This document shows, piece by piece, positions 7,269-13,688 of a stretch of 13,688 bases of DNA. Under the pieces are notes generated by a model. It searched no databases. It had not been told where the DNA came from and was given only the letters and a program-made list of their open reading frames with translations. Position numbers and translations under genes: made by a program. Source of the stretch: CAZILN01 sp964540005 (lineage in GTDB: Bacteria > Bacteroidota > Bacteroidia > Bacteroidales > SM23-62); the NCBI GenBank assembly GCA_964540005.1, contig CAZILN010000226.1, positions 1-13,688 of the forward strand. The letters are read 5' to 3'. Numbering within the stretch: the stretch's first letter is position 1; every line of letters begins with the position of its first letter.

Positions 7269-7829
7269 ATGCCCGAATATAAATATTATCGCTTATTCCG
7301 CGGAGGTCAGGCCCTCCTGTCCATCTTATTCGGGATTACCCCTGTCCTTTATTCCTTACTCCTTATATCCCCCGGATCTGTAATGAGATATTTCGGGATT
7401 TATGCCCTGCTGGCAGGTTTATTTCTCCTGATGTCTGCACATATGATCAGGTTAAAGATACCCTACTGGTATCTGCTAATTCTGGAAGGAGCGGCAGATA
7501 TGTTAACGGGGCTCATAATTTTAGCTATCCCCCGGATGCCCTATCCTATGTTTTTTACAATGGCAGGGGTGTGGACAATTGTTAATGCTTATTTCCTGTT
7601 TCTCTCCTGCCGCCGCACACCGGAAATAATATTCGAATTACGAAACCTTATATTCCTGGGTGTCTTATGCATTCCTACCGGAATAATGCTGATCTGGCAT
7701 CCCATAAAAAATTCTTTAGGTCTTTTTATGATGCTCGGTATTTTCAGCATAATATACGGGATCGTTTTCATCAGGGATCTCTCGGGAGCCGGAAAGAGTG
7801 AGGGCGAACCGCTTATCAGTGATCGTTAA
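7269..7829 (+). CDS. Six-helix membrane protein, HdeD/DUF308-like
   Basis: 186 residues with six evenly spaced hydrophobic segments at about 12-33, 38-60, 66-86, 90-111, 121-142 and 148-169. Short loops and repeated small-residue motifs (FGI, AGLF, DMLTGLIIL, YGIVF) give three two-helix units, as in the HdeD/DUF308 family of about 180 residues. HdeD is an inner-membrane protein linked to acid resistance in E. coli; most relatives have no known role. Assignment rests on topology and pattern, not on a catalytic motif. The ATG lies 8 bp after the DUF4861 stop, so it is probably cotranscribed with kduI and DUF4861. The last 14 bp overlap the end of the convergent EEP gene. Confidence 0.6.
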   Translation: MPEYKYYRLFRGGQALLSILFGITPVLYSLLLISPGSVMRYFGIYALLAGLFLLMSAHMIRLKIPYWYLLILEGAADMLTGLIILAIPRMPYPMFFTMAGVWTIVNAYFLFLSCRRTPEIIFELRNLIFLGVLCIPTGIMLIWHPIKNSLGLFMMLGIFSIIYGIVFIRDLSGAGKSEGEPLISDR

Positions 7830-8694
7830 GCTCAATCTCCGCGAAAACCGGCAGGTGATCGGAATAATATCTTCCGTCCTTAGAGTCGGTAAGTACAGCA
7901 TACTTAAGAACCCTTATATTTTCCCTGCTCGTGAAGATATAATCTATCCTTCGCGCAGGAGGCAGATCAAACCGGAAGGCATTAAAGGTGCCATCCGGAC
8001 CAAAACTGACCAGCTCGGCTGCGTATTTGGAGTCATTCATCTCTTCAGCAAATGATTGAATGGCACGGGTTTCGGGTTCAAGGTTCAGATCGCCCATAAG
8101 CACGGCGGGATATCCGTCTTTATTCATAAGCGCTATCCTTTCAAGAATAAGCTTGGCAGAATTCTCCCTGGCCTTTTCCCCGATATGGTCAAAATGGGTA
8201 TTAAAAACCCAAATTTTCTCACCGCTCCCTTTTTGTTCAAAACAGGTGCAGGTGCATATACGTTCAAGGGCGGCATCCCATCCTACAGATATCTTTTCGG
8301 GAGTTTCCGAGAGCCAGAATGTGGATTGTTCCAGCAAATTGAACAGGATGGAATCATAGAAGATGGCGCTGTATTCACCCTTCTGTTTACCATCATCACG
8401 GCCTATACCTACATACCGGTAGGACGACAGGGAGCTGTCCAGGTAGGAAACCTGGTGGACCAGCCCTTCCTGGATGCCGAATATCCCCGGTTCATAGAAT
8501 TTTAACTGCCTGACCAGGTCGGCCTTGCGCCTGTGCCAGTTATTTTCCCCGTCAGCCGGGTTATCATACCTGATATTGTAGGTCATCAGTTTAATTGTCT
8601 GTGCTGACAGATCATTAATCAGGCAGGAAAGGCAGACAATGACCAGGATTCGTAAAAAGTTCATGGTAAAGGAGTATTTACGGATATTATTCAT
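7816..8694 (-). CDS. Secreted endonuclease/exonuclease/phosphatase (EEP) family protein
   Basis: Up to 292 residues. A signal peptide (hydrophobic run ILVIVCLSCLI, probable cleavage after DLSA near residue 31) is followed by a complete EEP fold. The metal and catalytic residues are in the expected order: N40 (MTYNIRYD), E76 (GIQEGL), H167 (FNTHFDH), D202 and N204 (MGDLNLEP), D251 (RRIDYIF), and D279/H280 (SDHLPV). Family members cleave phosphodiesters or phosphomonoesters in nucleic acids, lipids or sugar phosphates. Secreted Bacteroidota members like this one usually have no assigned substrate. Start choice is open: ATG 8694 is the longest, but ATG 8664 gives a more standard signal peptide and lies 34 nt after a weak -7-like TACTTTAG (8706-8699, - strand). 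The gene is divergent from the TonB-dependent receptor and overlaps the DUF308-type gene tail to tail. Confidence 0.88.
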   Translation of the reverse strand: MNNIRKYSFTMNFLRILVIVCLSCLINDLSAQTIKLMTYNIRYDNPADGENNWHRRKADLVRQLKFYEPGIFGIQEGLVHQVSYLDSSLSSYRYVGIGRDDGKQKGEYSAIFYDSILFNLLEQSTFWLSETPEKISVGWDAALERICTCTCFEQKGSGEKIWVFNTHFDHIGEKARENSAKLILERIALMNKDGYPAVLMGDLNLEPETRAIQSFAEEMNDSKYAAELVSFGPDGTFNAFRFDLPPARRIDYIFTSRENIRVLKYAVLTDSKDGRYYSDHLPVFAEIELNDH

Positions 8695-8766
8695 TTTGCT
8701 AAAGTAAAAATAATAATGATTCCTTCAGGAGCATCCTTCGCGTTCAATAAGATTGATCTAAAACCT

Positions 8767-8774
8767 TACCTTTG
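8767..8774 (+). promoter_or_regulatory. Bacteroidota -7 promoter element before the TonB-dependent receptor gene
   Basis: TACCTTTG is an exact match to TAnnTTTG, placed so that the transcript would start near 8780, about 28 nt before the ATG at 8809. The -33 region is weak: a TTC sits 21 nt upstream, and a TTG at 8753-8755 is too close. The site lies inside the longest possible reading frame of the receptor gene, which argues against the 8716 start. Confidence 0.6.
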
Positions 8775-8808
8775 CTGTCTATATCAAGGTATCAAATACT
8801 CCTCAGGA

Positions 8809-10827
8809 ATGCGGACCGGTTACAAATTAAGCTGTATCATCCTCCTCGTCTTCATTTCATCCGTTCATCTGTTCTCCCAGGATGATACCACAGCGGCAGC
8901 AATCACGATCGAACTGGGTGAAGTAAGGATCACTGCAAGGGAGAGAGATATGGGATCAGAGGTGCTGGAGCAATCCCGCCTGCAGGAGTTTAACCGGGAT
9001 GATGCGGCGGGAGCCCTGAACCTGATCTCCGGGGTTAATTTTGTCAACCTGGGTCCGAAGAATGAATCCATGATAACCGTAAGGGGATTTGACCTCAGGC
9101 AGGTGCCGGTATACCTTGATGGCATACCCGTTTATACTCCCTATGAAGGCTATATTGACCTGGGAAGGTTTTTGTTGCAGGACCTGTCAAAGATATCGGT
9201 ATCAAAGGGGGTGAGCTCTGTACTGTATGGTCCTAATACCATGGGTGGTGCAATTAACCTGGTCAGCAGGAAACCGGTCCGGAAGTTTGAATTTGACGGA
9301 CTTGCCGGTATAAAACTGGGTGCCAATGGTTTTGAAGGATACAGATCCAACCTGAACATCGGGAGTAGGCATGACAGGTTTTATTACCAGCTGGCTTATT
9401 CACTTCTTGATTACGATTCATTCACCCTGTCCCGTAAATATGAGTCAACAGGTGCCGATAATAATCATACCCGTAATAATTCGTACCGATCAGACCTGAA
9501 ACTGAATGCAAAGGCCGGCTTTACACCCAATAAAACCGACGAATACGCACTGAATTTCATTCATCAGCAAGCCGCTAAGGGAGTTCCTGTTTATGCCGGG
9601 GAGGATTCGGATCAGCGCCCACGTTACTGGCGTTTTCCTGCCGTTGATAAGCAGGGGATAAATTTCCTTTCAAAAACTGTATTGGGAAAGAATAGTTACC
9701 TGAAATCAAGGATCTTTTACGACAGGTATTACAGTGATCTGTGCAGTTATGATGATGCGGATTATTTGAGCCAGGATAGAAACTCCTCATTTACAAGCAT
9801 ATACCTGGATGACAGCTACGGAGGGAACCTTTCGCTTGATTACGAGGCTGGTGCACGGCATGATCTGAAGGCAGTTGTGCATTATAAGGACGATCATCAC
9901 AGGGAACATAACACACACCCTGTGGAGGAGACTACCAGGCATTTCCGTGACAGGATGATCTCTGCAGGTATAGAAGAAAATTTCACCCCGGTACAAAGAC
10001 TGCTGATCATAGCAGGGATCAGTTACAATGCCAGCAATAACATCCGGGCTGATGATTATGATGCTCAGAATGATTCGGTGTACCCCTTCCCGGGCAATAA
10101 ATATGCTGCCCTGAATGCACAACTCGGGGCGGAGTATCAGTTAAGCGATCAGCAGGACCTTCGTTTCAGCCTGGCCCGCAAGACCCGTTTTGCAACCATG
10201 AAGGACCGTTATTCCTACCGGCTGGGAAGATCACTTCCAAATCCTCTGCTGGAGGCGGAATCCGGACTGCATGCAGATCTCAGTCACATAATAAGGCTCG
10301 GTGAATTCCTGAAATTGAACAGCTCGGTATTCTATAGCCGTCTGGATAACGTGATCCAGAGGGTGGACGGGGTGGACCCGGATAATTCAGCCGTATACCA
10401 GTACCGTAATACAGGCAGGGCAGTCTTTTACGGCTTCGAATCGGAGCTGGTGCTGAAACCTGTCCCATCCTTTGAGGGGGGATTGCAATATACCTGGCTG
10501 GAACAAAAGAACCTGAGCCACCCGGAGGTCAAATTCACAGATATTCCTCATCACAGGTTTTTTGGGTACGCCAGGTTTGAAAAGAAGGATCTGTTCTATG
10601 TAATGTACAGTGCGGATTTCAATTCAGAGCGCCTCAGTACCAGTGACGGAGAATACCTGGCCGGGGCATTTTTCCTGTCTCATATTAAAGCCAGCATAAG
10701 AATATGGAAATTTCTGTACCTTGATGGAGGCATAATGAACCTCTTTGATACCAACTACACTTACCTGGAAGGTTATCCCGAAGAGGGCAGGAATTATTTT
10801 ATTTCCCTGAGAATTAAGTCCTACTAG
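8809..10827 (+). CDS. TonB-dependent outer-membrane receptor (non-SusC type)
   Basis: 672 residues from the chosen ATG. An in-frame ATG at 8716 would add 31 residues but puts a non-signal sequence in front of the signal peptide and would place the -7 promoter element within the coding region, so 8809 is preferred. Residues 1-24 are a signal peptide. GEVRITA (37-43) is a likely TonB box. The plug domain follows, with AAGALNLISGVNF, MITVRGFDLRQVPVYLDGIP and VSSVLYGPNTMGGAINLVSRKP. About 500 residues of beta-barrel follow, ending in FISLRIKSY with a terminal aromatic residue, as expected for outer-membrane insertion. It lacks the CarboxypepD_reg extension and the roughly 1000-residue length of SusC, and no SusD follows. 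Iron-chelate, vitamin or small-ligand uptake is more likely than oligosaccharide uptake, but the substrate cannot be read. Confidence 0.9.
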   Translation: MRTGYKLSCIILLVFISSVHLFSQDDTTAAAITIELGEVRITARERDMGSEVLEQSRLQEFNRDDAAGALNLISGVNFVNLGPKNESMITVRGFDLRQVPVYLDGIPVYTPYEGYIDLGRFLLQDLSKISVSKGVSSVLYGPNTMGGAINLVSRKPVRKFEFDGLAGIKLGANGFEGYRSNLNIGSRHDRFYYQLAYSLLDYDSFTLSRKYESTGADNNHTRNNSYRSDLKLNAKAGFTPNKTDEYALNFIHQQAAKGVPVYAGEDSDQRPRYWRFPAVDKQGINFLSKTVLGKNSYLKSRIFYDRYYSDLCSYDDADYLSQDRNSSFTSIYLDDSYGGNLSLDYEAGARHDLKAVVHYKDDHHREHNTHPVEETTRHFRDRMISAGIEENFTPVQRLLIIAGISYNASNNIRADDYDAQNDSVYPFPGNKYAALNAQLGAEYQLSDQQDLRFSLARKTRFATMKDRYSYRLGRSLPNPLLEAESGLHADLSHIIRLGEFLKLNSSVFYSRLDNVIQRVDGVDPDNSAVYQYRNTGRAVFYGFESELVLKPVPSFEGGLQYTWLEQKNLSHPEVKFTDIPHHRFFGYARFEKKDLFYVMYSADFNSERLSTSDGEYLAGAFFLSHIKASIRIWKFLYLDGGIMNLFDTNYTYLEGYPEEGRNYFISLRIKSY

Positions 10828-10892
10828 CTATTTTATGAAAACTACGGCTTGGTCGCGGCTTCCCAGCACCAGGTCCATATTACCCGGAAACT

Positions 10893-12113
10893 TTATTCAT
10901 CATCTGCATAATAGCGTCCCAGGTAATTGATAATGACCTTTCTCAGCTCCAGGGGGTCATCCAGTTCACCCATTCTTTTAAACAGTACCTCTCCACCGGG
11001 GGCCACCAGTACGGTATAGGGGAGGTTCCCCTGCCAGTCCGGATCAACAGCCTCAATCATGGCATAATTGTCGCTGGAATTAAAGATGTAATTACTTACA
11101 GCAGAATGTTTTTCGCTCAGGAATTCCATTGCTTTCTCCTTTTGTGAAGGACTATCCGCGCTGAGTGATACAAATTCGAATCCCCTTCCACGATACATAC
11201 GATGCATATCAATGAATGCAGGGAACTCAATTACACATGGACCGCAGAAAGTAGCCCAGACATTTATCAGGCGCAGTTTATCAGAATTATTCCCGATCAA
11301 TTCTGAAATACCTGCTGCATCAATTTCCTGCAGGCTCACCTCAGATTCAGCCCATTCTTTGTTCTGGCTTTCCACCCAGTGCCTCTTCCATGCCCATTTG
11401 ATGGAGCATCCGAATGTTTTTGTCTTTTCTACAGGCACTGGTTTTCCGGCCAGCAGGGCTTCTATGGCATTTATGGCATCTGTCTGCTTGGGTTCAATAT
11501 AGGGATTCTCTGTATCATCGATGCGACCGGAATAGCGCAGTTTTCTGTCAGCGTCAAAAATAAAAACATGAGGGGTGGCAACAGGACCGTATTTCAGTGC
11601 GGTTGACTGGGTATCCCCGTCATAGAGGTACTGAAAGGTAAACATTTTATCATCCGCCCTGATTTTCATCGCCTCAAAACTGTCATCCAGGTCTGAATAG
11701 CCCAGCTCACTGTAGGCGACAGCACCGGGGTAGTTGGGTGATATGCCCACGAAGGCCACTCCATCATCATTATATTCTTCCACCATTTTGTTGATCTTAT
11801 CCTCATAAGCCTGTGCAGTGGGACAATGGTTGCAGATAAACATGATCACCAGGATATCAAAATCCTCAAAATCAGCCAGTGAATAGATCCTGTCGTCATT
11901 ACTAATAAGCTCAAAGTCAGGAGCTTTTGCTCCTATCTCCAGCGGTATGACCTCCTGTTCTTCGGGCAGCATGGATTCGTCAGCTGCCAGGATTTCCTGA
12001 TCTGCAACAACCACGGTTTTGTCTTTGCTGCCTTGCTGGCAGGCCATCAGTGAAAACAGAATAATAAAAAGGCTTAGAATAAAAGTGTGCAACAGTTTGC
12101 TCAGGGATTTCAT
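10893..12113 (-). CDS. Lipoprotein with two thioredoxin-fold domains (CNHC and CGPC)
   Basis: 406 residues. The signal peptide ends in a lipobox (LMAC, lipidated Cys25). Domain 1 (about 58-225) is AhpC/TlpA-like: GAKAPDFELI, active site C94-N-H-C97 followed by Pro, cis-Pro at T180-P181, and the trailing TKTFGCSIKW typical of the CNHCP thioredoxin group. Domain 2 (about 260-400) is TlpA/ResA-like: LINVWATFCGPC with C290 and C293, then EFPAF, and cis-Pro at LPYTV. Both active-site cysteine pairs are intact. It likely works in disulfide reduction or exchange in the periplasm; partners are unknown. Fusion of the two types in one chain could let one domain recharge the other, which is inference. 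The gene converges with the TonB-dependent receptor gene (65-bp gap) and lies downstream of the PQQ-propeller gene on the same strand, 185 bp apart. Confidence 0.87.
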   Translation of the reverse strand: MKSLSKLLHTFILSLFIILFSLMACQQGSKDKTVVVADQEILAADESMLPEEQEVIPLEIGAKAPDFELISNDDRIYSLADFEDFDILVIMFICNHCPTAQAYEDKINKMVEEYNDDGVAFVGISPNYPGAVAYSELGYSDLDDSFEAMKIRADDKMFTFQYLYDGDTQSTALKYGPVATPHVFIFDADRKLRYSGRIDDTENPYIEPKQTDAINAIEALLAGKPVPVEKTKTFGCSIKWAWKRHWVESQNKEWAESEVSLQEIDAAGISELIGNNSDKLRLINVWATFCGPCVIEFPAFIDMHRMYRGRGFEFVSLSADSPSQKEKAMEFLSEKHSAVSNYIFNSSDNYAMIEAVDPDWQGNLPYTVLVAPGGEVLFKRMGELDDPLELRKVIINYLGRYYADDE

Positions 12114-12199
12114 TGGGTTTTGATTTTATTAGTTGTTAGCAATAGGATTATACTGTCCGGAATTCAGATCAGGAAGATATAAAAATCCCTCAAACCCGG

Positions 12200-12207
12200 C
12201 AAATTTA
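12200..12207 (-). promoter_or_regulatory. Candidate -7 promoter element for the thioredoxin lipoprotein gene
   Basis: On the - strand this reads TAAATTTG, an exact match to TAnnTTTG. It would give a leader of about 80 nt before the ATG at 12113. The region is A/T-rich and no -33 TTG stands out at the normal spacing. A near-palindrome sits directly upstream (12209-12227). Confidence 0.35.
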
Positions 12208-12208
12208 T

Positions 12209-12227
12209 CCTTTACCTTAAGGAAAGG
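12209..12227. promoter_or_regulatory. Near-perfect palindrome next to the candidate promoter
   Basis: The + strand reads cctttaccttaaggaaagg: five-base arms ccttt and aaagg flank the perfect palindrome ccttaagg, with one extra a on the left side. It starts one base upstream of the -7 element of the thioredoxin gene, in the spacer where a repressor would block transcription. A regulator binding site is inferred only from symmetry and position. Confidence 0.3.
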
Positions 12228-12298
12228 TAGGATCGACACTCTGATGCCGGGATCCGGCTAGATTCAAATTGCTTGCCGAAGGGGCAGTCCTGCCAGCT

Positions 12299-13531
12299 TT
12301 ATTTAATAGTCCAAAGAGTAATGTTATTCTCATCCTTAATGAAGATCCTGTTCCCCGCGATTACAGGATGGGCATATACAGGGGTGTCTGCAACCTTTAT
12401 CCGGGCCAGTTCGGAATATGCCTTACTGTCTGGTTTGTAAACGATCAGTTGGGCACTGCTGGGCAGGGCCATAATAACTTTGCCTGCATCAAGGGTGGCT
12501 GCAAACCCGCTTCTGTCATTTTTGGTCGTGTCTGCCCAGGCTGTCTTCCCTGTACCCTCATCCAGGCAATACAGCTCGCCTTGGCTGGTGCATCCGAAAA
12601 TCATTTTTCCTTTCAGAACGGGAGTATTGAATTGTACTGAAATGTCGGGATTGCTCCAGAGCTCACTGGCAGTGAATCCATCGCCCTTCTTTTCAATTTT
12701 AAAGGCTTTTGTCCCCCTGCCTGCTCCGGAATATATAACGATCTGTCCGTCTATAACAGGTGTTGAGGAATTATAAGCCCTGCGTTGGAGCGGGAAGGGC
12801 AGGCTCCATAAAAGTTTCCCGCTGGCCACATTTATGCCCACAATACTTTTTTCAGTAAGGGTCACAATTTGCTTTGTACCCTCTACAGTCATCAGGACAG
12901 GCGAACCGTAATCCGGACCCTCTTCAGCCCAGCGCCATTTCTCATCACCACTATTCATATCATAAGCAAGTATGGCTCCGTTACCGGCACCTCCAAGGTG
13001 TGCTATGCACATCCCGTCGACAATAAGGGGCGACATACTTGTAAAGAACATAGGGACGACTTGAGGGAAGGGATCCTTTTGCCACAATAATTTTCCGCTG
13101 CCGGCATCAAGGCAAGAAAGTACCCCGCCGACACCTATAGTAACAATTTTACCGTTTGCAACAGCAGGAGAGCTCCTGGGACCGGGATGCCTGGCGCCTG
13201 GACCGGTAACAGCCTGAGCTTTATATTCATTTCTCCATAGCTCCTTCCCGTCACCGGCATTCAGGCAAATAATGGTCTCATTATTCCCGTTCCGGGTGAA
13301 GGCAAAGAGTTTGTCACCTGCCAGGACAGGTGTGGCATCACCGGTGCCCACTGTAACGGTCCACTGTTGAGCAAGTGTTCCGGGCCAGCTGTCAGGGGCG
13401 GTGAATCCGGTCACCTTCCCGTCCCTGCCGGGACCCCTCCACTGTGGCCAGTCCTGTGAATAGACATCAGAAATACCGGTCAGAACCAGTACCCCCATAA
13501 GCATGCAAACGGTCCTTTTAACATTTTTCAT
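12299..13531 (-). CDS. Secreted PQQ-type beta-propeller repeat protein
   Basis: 410 residues. A signal peptide (cleavage likely after S25) is followed by the family hallmark WPQWRGPGRDG at residues 28-38. Propeller blades show the PQQ-like repeat of the form aspartate/asparagine, small residues, G-K-x-x-W at about 90-99 (LNAGDGKELW), 141-150 (LDAGSGKLLW), 191-199 (DMNSGDEKW), 234-242 (NVASGKLLW) and 323-332 (LDEGTGKTAW). Each blade is introduced by a SPxV/TPVI-type strand. Such proteins are exported to the periplasm or surface. Some relatives are quinoprotein dehydrogenases, others (BamB-like) are binding scaffolds. I see no cytochrome domain, and whether PQQ is bound is unknown. The 185 bp between its stop and the thioredoxin gene contains the latter's candidate promoter, so the two are not clearly one operon. 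Confidence 0.88.
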   Translation of the reverse strand: MKNVKRTVCMLMGVLVLTGISDVYSQDWPQWRGPGRDGKVTGFTAPDSWPGTLAQQWTVTVGTGDATPVLAGDKLFAFTRNGNNETIICLNAGDGKELWRNEYKAQAVTGPGARHPGPRSSPAVANGKIVTIGVGGVLSCLDAGSGKLLWQKDPFPQVVPMFFTSMSPLIVDGMCIAHLGGAGNGAILAYDMNSGDEKWRWAEEGPDYGSPVLMTVEGTKQIVTLTEKSIVGINVASGKLLWSLPFPLQRRAYNSSTPVIDGQIVIYSGAGRGTKAFKIEKKGDGFTASELWSNPDISVQFNTPVLKGKMIFGCTSQGELYCLDEGTGKTAWADTTKNDRSGFAATLDAGKVIMALPSSAQLIVYKPDSKAYSELARIKVADTPVYAHPVIAGNRIFIKDENNITLWTIK

Positions 13532-13688
13532 AATTGGTTGGTTTTAAATCTGGTTGAGATCATTTACAGATAATTATTCTTTTATTTTATCACGCTGATC
13601 AATGAATAAATTTATTAAATAAAACTGTAGGGAATCTGAACCTGAAGGGGGCCGGATGTTAATTATCTGTTAAAAAGGTAGCCATGCT
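13532..13688. other. Leader region of the PQQ-propeller gene, no gene seen
   Basis: A/T-rich DNA upstream of the PQQ-propeller start. I find no convincing TAnnTTTG element on the - strand at promoter distance and no open frame of note. It contains an inverted repeat: acagataatta at 13566-13576 and its exact reverse complement taattatctgt at 13660-13670. The match extends about three bases outward with one mismatch, and 83 bp lie between the arms. Confidence 0.4.

Noticed and set aside
8056..8505. 149-codon + strand open frame
   Set aside because: It lies entirely antisense to the EEP gene, whose catalytic motifs are all intact. Its translation shows no domain or signal pattern.
8716..8808. 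N-terminal extension of the TonB-dependent receptor from ATG 8716
   Set aside because: The 31 extra residues precede a standard signal peptide, and a TACCTTTG promoter element lies within them.
12246..12258. GC-rich hairpin gccgg-gat-ccggc as a terminator
   Set aside because: Five-bp stem without a following T-run on either strand; it contains a plain restriction-like palindrome that can arise by chance.
12283..12294. Palindrome ggcagtcctgcc just after the PQQ-propeller stop as a terminator
   Set aside because: The arms leave a two-base centre, so only a four-bp stem can form, and no T-run follows on the - strand.
12269..12640. 123-codon + strand open frame
   Set aside because: It is antisense to the end of the PQQ-propeller gene and lacks any recognisable pattern; the propeller repeats on the other strand explain the base composition.
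1..13688. CRISPR arrays, tRNA or rRNA genes, insertion sequences, phage genes
   Set aside because: No spaced direct-repeat array, no cloverleaf-like or ribosomal RNA segment and no transposase or integrase motif was seen on either strand; coding density by ordinary genes is high.

Overview
The window looks like chromosomal DNA of a member of the Bacteroidota, probably a Bacteroidales- or Marinilabiliales-type organism. The evidence for this: start codons sit behind A/T-rich leaders with no Shine-Dalgarno sequence; there is a good match to the Bacteroidota -7 promoter element TAnnTTTG (TACCTTTG before the TonB-dependent receptor gene); and several protein types are typical of the phylum, such as secreted lipoproteins, a CNHC-type thioredoxin lipoprotein, a WPQWRGP-type PQQ-propeller protein and a DUF4861 lipoprotein. 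I cannot name a genus.

Positions 1-4059 are the end of a surface-polysaccharide (capsule, exopolysaccharide or O-antigen) biosynthesis operon on the + strand. It holds the 3' end of a Wzx-type flippase, a class I SAM-dependent methyltransferase, a GT4 glycosyltransferase and an asparagine-synthetase-like enzyme with no glutaminase cysteine. Each start overlaps the previous stop (by 8, 4 and 14 bp), so the genes are probably translationally coupled. They would export, build and decorate (methylate, perhaps amidate) a glycan. A lipoprotein-anchored nitrilase-superfamily amidohydrolase converges on this operon from the - strand with only 22 bp between them.

Positions 5130-7829 are a short + strand operon: kduI (isomerase for 5-dehydro-4-deoxy-D-glucuronate from polysaccharide lyase products), a DUF4861 lipoprotein, and a six-helix membrane protein of the HdeD/DUF308 type. 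A perfectly phased 17-bp tandem repeat abuts the DUF4861 start codon and contains an eight-codon mini-ORF whose stop overlaps that start. The operon suggests uronate catabolism, but no lyase, KduD, SusC or SusD is visible here.

Positions 7816-10827 hold a secreted endonuclease/exonuclease/phosphatase-fold protein (- strand, overlapping the end of the DUF308 gene) and, divergent from it, a TonB-dependent outer-membrane receptor that is not of SusC type. Positions 10893-13531 hold two - strand genes for envelope proteins: a lipoprotein with two thioredoxin folds (CNHC and CGPC) and a secreted PQQ-type beta-propeller protein. Intergenic regions are short. I see no tRNA, rRNA, CRISPR array, transposase or phage gene. 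The most unusual features are the tandem repeat with its mini-ORF before DUF4861, the kduI-DUF4861-DUF308 arrangement, the lipoprotein nitrilase, and the amidotransferase-less asparagine-synthetase homologue. None of these proves a new system.
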